Assembly: GCA_028247015.1 (NCBI GenBank)
Contig: JAOKFJ010000008.1
Span: 1-39,768, forward strand
Direction of reading: 5' to 3'
DNA length: 39,768 nt
From: Methylophilaceae bacterium
GTDB taxonomy: Bacteria; Pseudomonadota; Gammaproteobacteria; Burkholderiales; Methylophilaceae
How positions within the stretch are numbered: the stretch's first letter is position 1; each line of letters opens with the position of its first letter. The notes under the pieces were generated by a model, which saw only the letters and a program-made list of their open reading frames with translations, searched no databases and was not told the DNA's origin. The position numbers and the translations under genes are program-made. Below are positions 17,482-27,853 of this stretch, one piece after another.

Positions 17482-19926
17482 ATGAGTCCAGATTATCTTT
17501 TTAACGAAATAGAAAAAAAAATTCAAACCGAATGGGACAACTCTCAGACTTTTTCTGTTAGCGAAGGCTCAAATAAGCCAAAATTTTACACCTTATCAAT
17601 GTTTCCATATCCAAGTGGTAAATTACACATGGGACATGTCAGAAACTACACTATTGGTGACGTTATTTCTCGTTTTAAGGTTATGAATGGGTTCAATGTT
17701 ATGCAACCAATGGGTTGGGATGCTTTTGGATTACCTGCTGAAAATGCTGCCATTCAAAATAGAACTGCTCCTGCAAAATGGACCAATCAAAATATTGCGC
17801 ACATGCGAGCCCAGTTAAAAGAGCTTGGGCTTGCAATTGACTGGAAGAGAGAAATCTCAACCTGCTCAGTCAATTATTACAAGTGGGAGCAATGGCTTTT
17901 TATCAAGTTATACGAGAAAGGCCTTATATACAAAAAAACATCAACAGTTAATTGGGATCCGATTGATAAAACAGTTCTGGCCAATGAACAAGTGATTGAT
18001 GGGAAGGGTTGGAGATCAGGCGCAATTATAGAAAGAAAAGAGATACCTCAGTACTTTATGAAGATTACTGATTATGCAGATGAATTACTTGAAGGCCTTG
18101 ATAATTTAGAAGATTGGCCTGAACAAGTTAAAACAATGCAGAGAAATTGGATTGGAAGAAGTGTTGGATGCGATGTTGATTTTAAAATAATTGATTCTAA
18201 AGAAAATATCAGAGTGTACACAACAAGACCCGATACATTAATGGGGGTAACTTATCTAGCTATTGCGCCAGAACATCCATTAAGTAAAAGTCTTTCAGGT
18301 ACAAAGCAAATAGAAGACTTTATAAGTGAGTGTAGTAAGAGTGGTGTATCAGAGGCTGAGATTGCAACAGCAGAAAAAAAGGGTATTTTTACAGGAGTTT
18401 ATGTTGAACATCCTTTAACAAATAAGAAGATACCAGTTTGGATAGCTAACTACGTGCTAATTAATTATGGTGAAGGTGCAGTGATGGCAGTTCCTGCACA
18501 TGATGAACGAGACTATGAATTCGCTAAAAAATATGAACTACCTATTAATCAGGTAATTAAAAATGATAAAGAAAGTTCTAGAGGAGCATTTACTGGAAAT
18601 GGAGTACTAATTAATTCAGGAGAATTTAATGGGCTCAGCAGCTTAAAAGCACAAAAACAAATAACAAAAAAAATAGAGCTGCTAAAAAGAGGCGGGGAAA
18701 AAGTTCAGTATCGCCTTAGGGACTGGGGGATATCAAGGCAGAGATATTGGGGATGTCCAATCCCTATGATTTACTGTAAAAAATGTGGTGATGTTCCTAT
18801 CAAAGAAAAAGATCTTCCAATAAAACTTCCTGAAGATGTAGTAATCGATAAAAGCGGTTCACCACTTAAGAAAATGCAGAATTTTATACAATGTAAATGC
18901 CCAAAATGTGGAATGAATGCTGAAAGGGAAACAGATACTCTAGATACATTTTTTGAATCTTCTTGGTACTTTGCAAGATACTCATCATACAATCAAGAAA
19001 ATTCAATGCTTGATGATAGAGCTAAATATTGGCTTCCTGTTGATTACTATATCGGTGGAGTTGAGCATGCAATTCTTCACCTATTATACGCAAGATTCTT
19101 TAATCGAATATTATTTGATTTAGGGCTAATTGACTGTAAGGAGCCATTTAAAAAACTTTTGACCCAGGGAATGGTTTTAAAAGATGGTTCTAAAATGTCT
19201 AAATCAAAAGGGAATACTGTTGATCCTAACGAATTAATTAAAAAATATGGTGCGGATACGGCTAGAATTTTTATAATGTTTGCAGCTCCAGCTGAACAAA
19301 GCTTAGAGTGGAAAGATAAAGGGATTGAGGGTGCTCATAGATTCCTAAAAAGACTATGGGCGACCACTTATCAATTTGTGAATCTCGAAATAAAAAAAAC
19401 AAATGACATTACAATGACTGATGCAAAAAGTGAAGAAGAGTTAAAATATAAGCTAAATACAACCATTGAAAAAGTAACAGATGATCTTGATAGACGAACA
19501 AGTTTTAATACGGCAATATCATCAATTATGGAGCTACTTAATTTATTTACAAAAAAACAATCTGAATTAAGTGTCAGTCATAAACTAAAAAAAGAAGTTA
19601 TCAATGTTATTTTAGTTTTACTTAACCCTTTTGCTCCGCATATAACAAAGGAACTATGGGTTAACATCAACCCAGAAAGCAATATTGATAACCAAATTTG
19701 GCCCGTAGTTGATAAGTCTGCACTAATTAAAAATGAGGTAACAATTGTAATTCAAGTCAACGGGAAGCTTAGGGGAAATATGGTAATATCTATTGATAAT
19801 GATGAAGAAAAAGTGAAAAATATGGCCCTCAAAAATGAAGAAATTAAAAAATACATACCAGATAACGTTAAGGTAAAAAAAATTATCTACATAAAAAATA
19901 AATTAATTAATATTGTAATAAAATAG
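17482..19926 (+). CDS. leuS: leucyl-tRNA synthetase
   Basis: Class I synthetase charging tRNA-Leu, 814 residues. The HIGH motif appears as HMGH (residues 49-52, in [12 protein letters not shown]), the CP1 editing domain contains [14 protein letters not shown], a zinc-ribbon-like CxxC pair (YCKKCG and CKCPKCG) lies in the insertion before the catalytic core, and [12 protein letters not shown] carries the second ATP-binding signature. A C-terminal anticodon-binding and tail region follows. It is shorter than E. coli LeuRS (860 residues) but all core motifs are complete. Neighbouring lptE and holA are the usual partners. Confidence 0.97.
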   Translation: MSPDYLFNEIEKKIQTEWDNSQTFSVSEGSNKPKFYTLSMFPYPSGKLHMGHVRNYTIGDVISRFKVMNGFNVMQPMGWDAFGLPAENAAIQNRTAPAKWTNQNIAHMRAQLKELGLAIDWKREISTCSVNYYKWEQWLFIKLYEKGLIYKKTSTVNWDPIDKTVLANEQVIDGKGWRSGAIIERKEIPQYFMKITDYADELLEGLDNLEDWPEQVKTMQRNWIGRSVGCDVDFKIIDSKENIRVYTTRPDTLMGVTYLAIAPEHPLSKSLSGTKQIEDFISECSKSGVSEAEIATAEKKGIFTGVYVEHPLTNKKIPVWIANYVLINYGEGAVMAVPAHDERDYEFAKKYELPINQVIKNDKESSRGAFTGNGVLINSGEFNGLSSLKAQKQITKKIELLKRGGEKVQYRLRDWGISRQRYWGCPIPMIYCKKCGDVPIKEKDLPIKLPEDVVIDKSGSPLKKMQNFIQCKCPKCGMNAERETDTLDTFFESSWYFARYSSYNQENSMLDDRAKYWLPVDYYIGGVEHAILHLLYARFFNRILFDLGLIDCKEPFKKLLTQGMVLKDGSKMSKSKGNTVDPNELIKKYGADTARIFIMFAAPAEQSLEWKDKGIEGAHRFLKRLWATTYQFVNLEIKKTNDITMTDAKSEEELKYKLNTTIEKVTDDLDRRTSFNTAISSIMELLNLFTKKQSELSVSHKLKKEVINVILVLLNPFAPHITKELWVNINPESNIDNQIWPVVDKSALIKNEVTIVIQVNGKLRGNMVISIDNDEEKVKNMALKNEEIKKYIPDNVKVKKIIYIKNKLINIVIK

Positions 19927-19929
19927 ATT

Positions 19930-20403
19930 ATGAAAGCAGTATCTAAAAATATATTTATCCTACTTCTAACACTTTTGATCACTTCATGTGGATTTCAATT
20001 AAGAGGTGCATTAGATAACACTTTTAATTCAATTCAAATTGATGGTGGCTCAGCAGGTTTTACAAAAGTTATAAAAAAGAAATATAAGCAATCTGGAATT
20101 GAGATTAGAGACTCTTCTGCCGATAAAGTTATAGAAATAATTAAGGATGAGTTTGGAAAGAGAATTCTTACCTTAAGTTCTACTGGAACAATTCGTGAAT
20201 ATGAATTAAATTATCTTGTTTTATATAGAATAAAAAACTCAGCTGATGAATGGGGCCCTCCAATAAAAATAAGTTCTAGACGGATATATTCATATGACGA
20301 TCAAGATATTGTCGCGAAGCAAGAAGAAGAAAAGAATCTAATTAAAGGTATGAAAGAGCAAATAATCCGGACAATGACATCTCAAATTTCCTCTGCAAAA
20401 TAG
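19930..20403 (+). CDS. lptE: LPS-assembly lipoprotein LptE
   Basis: Outer-membrane lipoprotein that plugs the LptD barrel; 157 residues. The lipobox LITSC gives the lipid-modified Cys20, followed by GFQLRG, the standard LptE N-terminus. The remainder is a small alpha/beta domain typical of the family. Its partner lptD lies 6 kb upstream on the same strand. It needs LspA, encoded near 34.5 kb, for signal-peptide removal. Gaps to leuS and holA are 3 and 1 bases, so it is translated within the operon. Confidence 0.92.
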   Translation: MKAVSKNIFILLLTLLITSCGFQLRGALDNTFNSIQIDGGSAGFTKVIKKKYKQSGIEIRDSSADKVIEIIKDEFGKRILTLSSTGTIREYELNYLVLYRIKNSADEWGPPIKISSRRIYSYDDQDIVAKQEEEKNLIKGMKEQIIRTMTSQISSAK

Positions 20404-20404
20404 G

Positions 20405-21424
20405 ATGAGTAATCAAATGATTTCTGAGGTTCAAATTGATACGCTCAGAAGTAAAAATAAGAATTGTATTTTAGTGGTAGGTGGGGAGCCAGTTATTACT
20501 AACCATACAATTACTTTTTGCCAAAAATATTTTCAACAAAAAGATTTTGGTATTGAAGCCATCACTATTAATCCAAAAACCAAAACTGATGAACTAGAAC
20601 CAATATTTTCCGAAGGATCGTTATTCAGTAATAATAATTTATATAAAATTACGGTTTCAAAGGGAAGAATATCAGAGGATGTAAAAAAATTAATTACTCA
20701 ATCAATTATTAGCAAATTAGAAGATTTTTACATTATCAGTGTCGAAAGTGAATTTAAGGATTTTAAAAAAACTTCGTGGTATAAAAATTTGCAAAAACTA
20801 AGTGCCATATATGAAGCTAAAGAACCTAATTCAATAGAAATTATAAAATTAATAAAAGTTAGGGCAGAGTTACATGAGTTAGATTTAGATGAGGGCGCTA
20901 TTAATCTAATTGCAGAATTTACAGAAGGTAATCTCCTAGCTGCAGAAAATGAAATTATTAAATTATCGTTACTTCATCAAGGTTCAAAACTAGACTCGTC
21001 TGATATTTCAAAGCTTCTATCCAATAGCGCTAAGTATGATGGCTTCAAACTTCTTGAATTTAGCTTAAGGGGAAAAATTATAGATGCTCATAAAGCAATT
21101 ACATCTTTAGAAGAAGAAGGAATGGAACCGCTAATGATAAATGGACTTTATGCTTGGATTTTTAGAGCAATAGCAAACATTAAAATAAATAATAATGGGC
21201 AATATGTCCAAAATGATTTCATTAAACTCAGAATATTTGGGTCATCTCAAAACCTTGTCATTAATTGTATAAATAATTTATCTGTCAAACAAATCGAAGC
21301 TTCACTAAATAAGATAAAAGATATTGATTTAATTTGTAAAGGTTTATTACTTGGAAATCCATGGCTTGAACTAAATAGATTTGTAACTGGAATTGCACGT
21401 ATTTTATGTAAAGCAAAGGTGTAA
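20405..21424 (+). CDS. holA: DNA polymerase III delta subunit
   Basis: Delta subunit of the clamp loader, which opens the beta sliding clamp; 339 residues, about the E. coli size. Visible family features are the early CILVVGGEPVIT strand, the SLFSNNNLYKI region (beta-clamp contact area in E. coli delta), and the AAA+-like lid and C-terminal helical domain (FTEGNLLAAENEIIKLSLL, ALNKIKDIDLICKGLL). Its position after lptE is conserved among beta- and gammaproteobacteria. Confidence 0.92.
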   Translation: MSNQMISEVQIDTLRSKNKNCILVVGGEPVITNHTITFCQKYFQQKDFGIEAITINPKTKTDELEPIFSEGSLFSNNNLYKITVSKGRISEDVKKLITQSIISKLEDFYIISVESEFKDFKKTSWYKNLQKLSAIYEAKEPNSIEIIKLIKVRAELHELDLDEGAINLIAEFTEGNLLAAENEIIKLSLLHQGSKLDSSDISKLLSNSAKYDGFKLLEFSLRGKIIDAHKAITSLEEEGMEPLMINGLYAWIFRAIANIKINNNGQYVQNDFIKLRIFGSSQNLVINCINNLSVKQIEASLNKIKDIDLICKGLLLGNPWLELNRFVTGIARILCKAKV

Positions 21425-21434
21425 AATAATTAAG

Positions 21435-22691
21435 ATGAATATAAAAAATTACATACATGAAGTTGGCGTGACTGCAAAAAAGGCTTCGTCTAAAATTGCT
21501 ATTGCCACGTCAGAACAAAAAAATATTTTCCTTAAAAATTTAGCTAAAATTATAATGAATCATGCTGACGACATTATAAAAACTAATAAAAAAGACGTAA
21601 AAATTGCAACCTTAAAAAATTCAGATAACGCATTTATTGACCGCTTAACATTTAATGATACAAATATTAAGTTAATGGCCGATGGTTTACTTAAGGTAGC
21701 TAAACTAAATGATCCAATTGGCCAAATATCAAATAAAAGAAAAATGCCTTCTGGAATTGAAGTAGCACAAATGCGAGTACCCTTAGGCGTTATTGGTATG
21801 ATATATGAATCAAGGCCCAACGTTACAATAGATGCTGCAGCACTTGCAATAAAGTCAGGTAATTCTATTATTCTTCGAGGTGGGTCTGAATCAATTAACA
21901 CAAACAACTATTTAGCATTGCTAATTAAGGAATCATTAATTATTGCAAATATTCCTGAAGGTGCTGTTCAGATTATTGAAACCACAGATAGAGCAGCAGT
22001 TACTGAAATGATTACGCAAACTGACTTTATTGACGTCATTATCCCAAGAGGAGGAAAAAGTTTAATTGAAAAGATTAGTAGCGAAGCAAAAATTCCTGTT
22101 ATTAAGCATCTAGATGGTAATTGTCATATCTATATTGATGAGTACGCTAATATAGAACAAGCAATAAATATAACAGATAATGCTAAAACACAGCGGCTAG
22201 GTACTTGCAATACACTTGAATCGTTAATTGTAAACTCTAAAATTGCAGCACTTATATTGCCAGATTTAATGAATATTTTTGATAAAAAGTCTATCGAAAT
22301 TCGTGGCTGTGAGAGAACTAAAGAATTCGTGCCGAGAGTTACTGATGCCTCGGAAGATGATTTTTATAAAGAGTTTCTTGGTCCAACTATCTCTTGTAAA
22401 ATTGTTGATTCAATTGATGAGGCTATTTACGATATAAATAAATATTCATCAGCCCATACAGAATCAATCATTACAGAAAATAATAATAATGCTATGAAAT
22501 TTATTCGTGAAATTGATTCATCTAGCGTAATGGTTAATGCATCAACACGCTTTGCTGATGGTTTTGAATATGGTTTAGGTGCCGAGATAGGCATTTCAAC
22601 TGATAAATTCCATGCACGGGGACCTGTAGGTCTTGAGGGACTAACTTCCCTAAAATATATCGTGTTTGGAAGTGGGCAGATAAGAACGTAA
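21435..22691 (+). CDS. proA: gamma-glutamyl phosphate reductase
   Basis: NADPH-dependent reduction of glutamyl-5-phosphate to glutamate semialdehyde, the second step of proline synthesis. The ATG at 21435 gives 418 residues, the usual length. An upstream in-frame extension to 21393 lies inside holA and is not conserved in character. Key blocks are PLGVIGMIYESRPNVT, the SGNSIILRGGSES motif, PVIKHLDGNCHIY, the catalytic cysteine in RLGTCNTLE, and GLGAEIGIST near the end. No proB is present in the window. Confidence 0.96.
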   Translation: MNIKNYIHEVGVTAKKASSKIAIATSEQKNIFLKNLAKIIMNHADDIIKTNKKDVKIATLKNSDNAFIDRLTFNDTNIKLMADGLLKVAKLNDPIGQISNKRKMPSGIEVAQMRVPLGVIGMIYESRPNVTIDAAALAIKSGNSIILRGGSESINTNNYLALLIKESLIIANIPEGAVQIIETTDRAAVTEMITQTDFIDVIIPRGGKSLIEKISSEAKIPVIKHLDGNCHIYIDEYANIEQAINITDNAKTQRLGTCNTLESLIVNSKIAALILPDLMNIFDKKSIEIRGCERTKEFVPRVTDASEDDFYKEFLGPTISCKIVDSIDEAIYDINKYSSAHTESIITENNNNAMKFIREIDSSSVMVNASTRFADGFEYGLGAEIGISTDKFHARGPVGLEGLTSLKYIVFGSGQIRT

Positions 22692-22694
22692 TTC

Positions 22695-23345
22695 ATGTCA
22701 GCTATTAAATTAATTGGAATTTATGGTGGTGCTTTTGACCCCATTCATAATGCACACATTGAAATAGCAAAAAAGTGTATTGAAGAAATTAATTTAAATA
22801 AATTGATACTCATCCCAACAGGAAGGTCTGCTTTTAAGAAATCCTTAGCTGTCTCAAAGCATAGGCTCGCAATGTTGAATCTTGCTTTTAATAGTCCTGA
22901 GTATGAGATATCAAGGATAGAAATTGATAAATCAGAAAACACAAAGAATCCATCTTATTCATTTGACACTCTAAAGTATTTTTTTAACAGAGATAAAAAT
23001 ATATATTTCTTTATTATAGGTACAGATGCACTAGCTAATTTTCATCAATGGTTTAACTGGAAAGAGATATTAAGTTTGTGTCACATCCTTTTAATTAATA
23101 GATCTGACGACGATATATTTTCTCAAAATTGGCACCCAGTAATTAAGGAATTAATTGAAGCTAACTGGACTAACCAAATTGATAATCTTAAAAACAATCG
23201 GGCGGGTATGATTTATTCGGTACCAATGCCGAGAATTAATATTGCGTCTCATAGTATCAAGGATAATATACAAAATAAAAAAAGCTTGCAATCATTGGTG
23301 CCCTTACAAATTGAAAATTACATTAAAGAAAATTCTCTTTACTAA
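22695..23345 (+). CDS. nadD: nicotinate-nucleotide adenylyltransferase
   Basis: Adenylates nicotinic acid mononucleotide in NAD synthesis; 216 residues. GGAFDPIHNAH carries the nucleotidyltransferase HxxH (His18, His21), and SYSFDTL and FIIGTDALANFHQW match NadD. The C-terminal ISSTxIR-type motif appears as INIASHSIKD. In many relatives rsfS and rlmH follow; here the next gene is the convergent bioD, whose stop codon overlaps the nadD stop by 4 bases. Confidence 0.93.
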   Translation: MSAIKLIGIYGGAFDPIHNAHIEIAKKCIEEINLNKLILIPTGRSAFKKSLAVSKHRLAMLNLAFNSPEYEISRIEIDKSENTKNPSYSFDTLKYFFNRDKNIYFFIIGTDALANFHQWFNWKEILSLCHILLINRSDDDIFSQNWHPVIKELIEANWTNQIDNLKNNRAGMIYSVPMPRINIASHSIKDNIQNKKSLQSLVPLQIENYIKENSLY

Positions 23346-24016
23346 ATTCCCGGCCAATTTATATGATGCACTGCTTCAACTGGATTTTTCTTTTTAATAT
23401 AAGGAATTACACCTATACAAGGCTCACTAATTTTTTCTTTCAAATACCTAATATTGTCTTCTTGATTATCCATATCAGGGTCAATTATATTGGCAATCCA
23501 TCCAAAAAGGTTTTGTTTATTTTTATGGATTGCTTCAATCGTAAGTATTGTATGGTTTAGACAACCGAGTCTTATACCTACTACGAGTATAATAGGAATA
23601 TTTAGAGAGCTAATTAAATCTGAAGTCATAATATCTTCACTTAGTGGCACATAATAACCCCCTGCCCCCTCAACAAATAAATAGTCAGTATTTTTTTTTA
23701 TTGAGTCATAGTGCTCTTTTATTTTTTTAAGGCTAATAGGTTTATTATTAATTTTCGAAGCGATATGCGGAGCAATTGCTTCTTTAAAGCTATATGTATT
23801 AATATCATGGCTATTAAGTGTAGTATTACTAAAACGGTTAATTTCAAAAACATCTGCATTTACACTAACGCCCTCATAAATGCTCTCACCTGCTGCAACA
23901 GGCTTCATTCCGCCAACAATTTTTCTTCGAGATTTCATTAATTCAATTAATGCACAGGTAATAAAAGTTTTACCAATCCCAGTATCAGTCCCAGTAATAA
24001 AAAAGTTTTGACCCAT
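23342..24016 (-). CDS. bioD: dethiobiotin synthetase
   Basis: ATP-dependent ureido-ring closure from diaminopelargonate to dethiobiotin; 224 residues. P-loop GTDTGIGKT (9-17) at the N-terminus, conserved MKPVAAG, and VEGAGGYYVPLSE in the middle. Last gene of the bioB-F-H-C-D cluster. The spacer from bioC is 16 bases. It contains a T9 run at 23691-23699. The convergent 4-base overlap with nadD leaves no terminator, so the biotin transcript probably runs antisense into nadD. Confidence 0.95.
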   Translation of the reverse strand: MGQNFFITGTDTGIGKTFITCALIELMKSRRKIVGGMKPVAAGESIYEGVSVNADVFEINRFSNTTLNSHDINTYSFKEAIAPHIASKINNKPISLKKIKEHYDSIKKNTDYLFVEGAGGYYVPLSEDIMTSDLISSLNIPIILVVGIRLGCLNHTILTIEAIHKNKQNLFGWIANIIDPDMDNQEDNIRYLKEKISEPCIGVIPYIKKKNPVEAVHHINWPGI

Positions 24017-24032
24017 ATTTAATTTTTATTGA

Positions 24033-24857
24033 TTAGTCAGTATTAGGTTTTTGAATATTCCACGTATATCCATATATTACTTCATAAGAAGCTGGTAATA
24101 AATTATTCTTCCTATATATCTCATAATTTTTAATAATATTCTTAGTAAATGATTTTCCTGACAGTCCACTATTCTTAGATACATTACCACTAGTTGCACC
24201 GATCCCTTTAATATCGAAAAATAATTTTCGAACATCCTTATAAGTCACCTTAAAATTCTCAACATCTAATATAGGGGGACTAAAACCAGAATACATAAGG
24301 GAATCGCTAATACTGTCAATGTCAATAAATGTATTTGTCTTTTTTTCTTTAGATAAATTTTCTGTAATTTCACGTAATTCATTTAATGTATTTGGGCCAA
24401 ATGTACTAAAAATAAAAAGCCCTCCGGGTCTTAGTATCTTCTTTACCTGATCAAATACTGAATCTAATTTATTGCACCATTGAATCGTACTTGATGACCA
24501 TACAAGATCAAGAGAATTTTCTTCTATAGGTATTTCCTCAATATCAGCACATATGTATGAATAAGGGCTAATCTTATCTTTTTTTGAAGAAATTAGTTGC
24601 TGTTTTTGACGTGCTTCTCTGAGCATATTTTCAGAAAAATCATAGTTAATAATTTCTGACATTTCATATTTTCTTCTCAGTTTTATTCCATTTCTTCCAG
24701 TTCCACATCCTAAATCTAATATATTTATAGGATTTAATTCAATACTATTTAGTCTATGAATTAAATTATCGGAAATTCTATCTTGTAAATCGGAGCAAGA
24801 GTCATAAGTTAATGCTGCACGATTAAAACTTTTTCTCTTGTATTCCTTGTTAATCAT
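24033..24857 (-). CDS. bioC: malonyl-ACP O-methyltransferase BioC
   Basis: SAM-dependent enzyme that methylates malonyl-ACP so it can enter fatty-acid synthesis as a disguised primer for the pimeloyl chain. I set the start at the ATG 24855-24857 (274 residues, MINKEYKRKSFNRAALTYDS), which aligns with the BioC N-terminus. Earlier in-frame ATGs up to 24890 lie inside bioH and add non-family residues. The SAM motif is ILDLGCGTG, followed by LDLVWSSSTIQWC and ILRPGGLFIFSTFGPNTL, both typical of BioC. It overlaps the bioH end by 8 bases. Confidence 0.93.
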   Translation of the reverse strand: MINKEYKRKSFNRAALTYDSCSDLQDRISDNLIHRLNSIELNPINILDLGCGTGRNGIKLRRKYEMSEIINYDFSENMLREARQKQQLISSKKDKISPYSYICADIEEIPIEENSLDLVWSSSTIQWCNKLDSVFDQVKKILRPGGLFIFSTFGPNTLNELREITENLSKEKKTNTFIDIDSISDSLMYSGFSPPILDVENFKVTYKDVRKLFFDIKGIGATSGNVSKNSGLSGKSFTKNIIKNYEIYRKNNLLPASYEVIYGYTWNIQKPNTD

Positions 24858-25617
24858 TACGTACATTTGAATCATGAAAGACTTCTTCAAGAAATTTCTT
24901 TGGGTGACTTAGGAATGGTATATGGCCTGCGTTTTTAAATATTTTAACTCTTGAGTTTTTAATTTTATCCCCCATATATAATGAGGCTTCTTTTGGCGTT
25001 AGCTTGTCATTTTCTCCAACAATAATTGTCGTAGGTACTCTTATATGTTCAATGGTTTGTGTTAGATCAGTTATTTTTAAAATCTTCAATGCAGCTTTTA
25101 ATGACTTTATTTTAGGAGGAGACTTAGCTATAAATGTTGAACGGAGATTTTTCATAATTTCTTTTTTATTGTTACTTCCAATAAGTTGAAGCATAAAAAA
25201 TTGATCGAGAGTTTTGCTCCAGCTTTGAACTAATTGACCATAAAATTTATCAAGTAAACTTTCATCCACACCTAAATTCCAATTTTCTTTATTAATAAAA
25301 CATGGCGTTGTAGCAACAAGAAATAATCTTGTTACATTTTCAGAGTAGGTTTCACAATATTTAAGAGCAATTATTCCACCAAGCGACCATCCCAATATTG
25401 ATATTTTTTTTGGTAATTCTTTATAAAGTTGGTTAACTAAGTTTTTTAGAGAGTAATCTTGGATTTCATCACTTTTACCCATTCCAGGTAAATCTACAAT
25501 ATATAATTTATAATATTTAGATAAATTAACCTCAATTACATCCCATATTTTTCCTGACATTCCCCATCCATGAATAAGTAATAATGGCTCACCATTACCT
25601 ATGACTTTAATATTCAT
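24850..25617 (-). CDS. bioH: pimeloyl-ACP methyl ester carboxylesterase BioH
   Basis: Alpha/beta hydrolase that removes the methyl group from pimeloyl-ACP methyl ester, ending the BioC-initiated chain; 255 residues. Oxyanion-hole motif HGWGMSG (16-22), nucleophile Ser78 in GWSLGG, Asp204 in GENDKLTP and His232 in NAGHIPFLSHP complete the triad, with spacing like E. coli BioH. Its place between bioF and bioC supports BioH over other esterases. It overlaps the bioF stop by 4 bases (ATGA). Confidence 0.94.
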   Translation of the reverse strand: MNIKVIGNGEPLLLIHGWGMSGKIWDVIEVNLSKYYKLYIVDLPGMGKSDEIQDYSLKNLVNQLYKELPKKISILGWSLGGIIALKYCETYSENVTRLFLVATTPCFINKENWNLGVDESLLDKFYGQLVQSWSKTLDQFFMLQLIGSNNKKEIMKNLRSTFIAKSPPKIKSLKAALKILKITDLTQTIEHIRVPTTIIVGENDKLTPKEASLYMGDKIKNSRVKIFKNAGHIPFLSHPKKFLEEVFHDSNVRND

Positions 25618-26789
25618 TCTGGTAATAAGCTGTTAATAACTGAAGTAAGGTCGATTATATCTTTCTTGCTATGAAGCGCAGATATTGATATTCTTAATCT
25701 AGATGTCCCAGCAGGCACTGTGGGGGGGCGTATGACAGGCACTAGAAATCCTAATATTCTCAATTGTGAAGAGACTGAAAGAGCCTTTTTAAGGTCATTA
25801 ATTATAATCGGTTGAATTGGAGTCTGTGAATCTGTTAAGGCTGATTTATTGATTATTTTTGATCTGAATAATTTTATTAATAATTTTAATTTACCTCTTA
25901 GTTTAATATCCTTCCCAATAAGACTCATCGAACTTATCACTCCAGAAGCAATATATGGTGCTGCTGCAGTTGTATATATATAGGGCTTAGATTTTTGTAC
26001 GCAATATTCAATAATCTCTCTTTTTCCACATAACAGCGCGCCTGAGACCCCTATTGATTTACCAAGAGTAAACATATAAATAATAACCTCTCTTGATTCT
26101 TTACTAATCAGCCCCTTATCTTCATAATACTCAATAATTCCTTGCCCACTGTTACCTAAGACTCCATATCCATGAGCATCATCAATATAGAGCGTTGCAT
26201 CATATTTTTTACACAAATAAACTAGCCCAGGTATGTCAGCAATATCTCCGTCCATGCTAAACACTCCATCAGTTACTATTAATTTTCTTTTAATTAAATT
26301 ATTTTTTATTAATTTTTCAAGGTGATTCAAATCAAGATGATGATAACGAACTAATTTTGCTCTACTTAATGTTGCAGCCTCATTTAATGAAGCATGATTT
26401 AATTTATCAGAAAAAATTATAGAATTTCTATTGCATAGTGCTCCAACTGCAGCAAGATTTGCCATATAGCCTGTAGAAAAAAATAAACACTTTTCCATCC
26501 GAATCATTTTAGCCGCTTCTATCTCTAGAGTATTATGAGGGTCAAAGTGACCTGACAAAAGATGGGATGCTCCAGACCCGTTACCATATTTTCTAATAGA
26601 ATTAATAATAGAGGATTTAACAATTTTATTCTGAGAGATTCCAAGGTAATCATTACTTGAAAAATTAAGCAACCAATTTCCATCAACAAGAACTCTTGAC
26701 TTATTAACTGCCTCTATATTATTTCTTGATCTAAATAATTCGGTATTCCTTAATTGCTCTAATTCTGCACTAATTTCATCTATTAACAT
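25614..26789 (-). CDS. bioF: 8-amino-7-oxononanoate synthase
   Basis: PLP enzyme joining pimeloyl-ACP and alanine to form KAPA; 391 residues. The PLP lysine is Lys244 in TLGKSIGVSG. YIDDAHGYGVLG, FSTGYMANLAAVGAL and the GSGASHLLSG block are family hallmarks of the alpha-oxoamine synthases. Gene order places it right after bioB with a 3-base gap and before bioH with a 4-base overlap. The product would next need a transaminase (BioA or an alternative), which is not in this cluster. Confidence 0.95.
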   Translation of the reverse strand: MLIDEISAELEQLRNTELFRSRNNIEAVNKSRVLVDGNWLLNFSSNDYLGISQNKIVKSSIINSIRKYGNGSGASHLLSGHFDPHNTLEIEAAKMIRMEKCLFFSTGYMANLAAVGALCNRNSIIFSDKLNHASLNEAATLSRAKLVRYHHLDLNHLEKLIKNNLIKRKLIVTDGVFSMDGDIADIPGLVYLCKKYDATLYIDDAHGYGVLGNSGQGIIEYYEDKGLISKESREVIIYMFTLGKSIGVSGALLCGKREIIEYCVQKSKPYIYTTAAAPYIASGVISSMSLIGKDIKLRGKLKLLIKLFRSKIINKSALTDSQTPIQPIIINDLKKALSVSSQLRILGFLVPVIRPPTVPAGTSRLRISISALHSKKDIIDLTSVINSLLPE

Positions 26790-26792
26790 TTA

Positions 26793-27794
26793 TTAAATCG
26801 TTTTTAGATTAAGTCTTTTAAACAATAATTGATCTTTTTCAATATTAGGATTGCCTGTAGTTAAGAGCTCTTCGCCATAAAAAATAGAGTTAGCTCCAGC
26901 AAAGAATGCTAATGACTGAATACCGTCATCCATTGCTTCTCTTCCAGCTGATAAACGAACAAAGCTATTAGGCATTGTAATTCGGGCAACAGAAATTGTC
27001 CTAATGAAATCTAAATGATCAAATGGTTCGACTCCCATAAGGGGTGTACCCTCAACCTGTGTTAGTAAATTGATTGGCACACTTTCAGGTGGCTCTTCCA
27101 TATTGGCTAATTGTGAAATTAATCCAATTCTGTCATCAAGGCTTTCACCAAGACCAACAATACCTCCGCAACACACATGGATATCAGCATTTCTAACATT
27201 TTCTAGCGTATCAAGTCTGTCTTGATAAGTCCTGGTAGAGATAATATCACCATAGAATTCAGGAGAAGTATCTAGATTATGATTATAATAATCTAAGCCA
27301 GCGCTCTTCAATTGTTCAGCCTGGTCATGGTTTAGCATACCTAATGTTGCACAGGTTTCTAGTCCTAATGCTTTAACAGAAACTACCATCTCTTTTACAA
27401 GATCAAGATCTTTTTGCTTGGGCTTTCTCCATGCAGCCCCCATACAAAAACGAGAGGCACCAGCATTTTTTGCGGCCTTTGCGGATTGGATTACTTCTTC
27501 AACTGATAGTATTGGAGTATTTTCAACATCTGTCGAGTACCTTGCAGATTGTGGACAGTAGCCACAATCCTCTGAGCAACCACCGGTCTTTATTGAAAGA
27601 AGAGTGCTTAACTGAACCGCATTAGGATCAAAATTTTCTCTATGAACCTTATGAGCCATAAAAATTAAGTCATTAAAAGGCATATTAAATAAATCTGATA
27701 TTACCTTTTTGCTCCACTTCTTATTTACTGTAGAATTATTTTTTTTGACAAAATGAATCTTATTTTCATGCGTATCAATATTAGACTGTGTCAT
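26793..27794 (-). CDS. bioB: biotin synthase
   Basis: Radical-SAM enzyme inserting sulfur into dethiobiotin; 333 residues. The [4Fe-4S] motif is CSEDCGYC (Cys73, Cys77, Cys80), followed by [27 protein letters not shown] and [13 protein letters not shown] are conserved core blocks, and SAGRE is near the C-terminus. A strong GGAG ribosome binding site lies 7 bases before the ATG. It is first in the biotin operon and divergent from trmL, with a promoter and a possible BirA-type operator in the spacer. Confidence 0.97.
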   Translation of the reverse strand: MTQSNIDTHENKIHFVKKNNSTVNKKWSKKVISDLFNMPFNDLIFMAHKVHRENFDPNAVQLSTLLSIKTGGCSEDCGYCPQSARYSTDVENTPILSVEEVIQSAKAAKNAGASRFCMGAAWRKPKQKDLDLVKEMVVSVKALGLETCATLGMLNHDQAEQLKSAGLDYYNHNLDTSPEFYGDIISTRTYQDRLDTLENVRNADIHVCCGGIVGLGESLDDRIGLISQLANMEEPPESVPINLLTQVEGTPLMGVEPFDHLDFIRTISVARITMPNSFVRLSAGREAMDDGIQSLAFFAGANSIFYGEELLTTGNPNIEKDQLLFKRLNLKTI

Positions 27795-27823
27795 ATTAAC
27801 TCTCCTAAATAATTGATTTTATT

Positions 27824-27853
27824 GTTATAATATACATATAATTTAGATGTTAA
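27824..27853 (-). promoter_or_regulatory. sigma-70 promoter of the biotin operon
   Basis: On the minus strand: TTAACA (27848-27853, 5/6 match to -35), 18 bases, TATAAC (27824-27829, 5/6 match to -10). Transcription would start near 27817, leaving a 20-odd base leader containing the bioB ribosome binding site. Its -35 lies 5 bases from the -35 of the divergent trmL promoter. Confidence 0.55.

Noticed and set aside
21560-21907. A 115-codon minus-strand frame inside proA.
   Set aside because: proA is full length with all motifs in the other frame; the antisense frame has no recognisable domain or start signal.
24858-24890. Upstream ATG codons that would lengthen bioC by up to 11 residues.
   Set aside because: They lie inside bioH, and the BioC alignment begins at the ATG 24855-24857.
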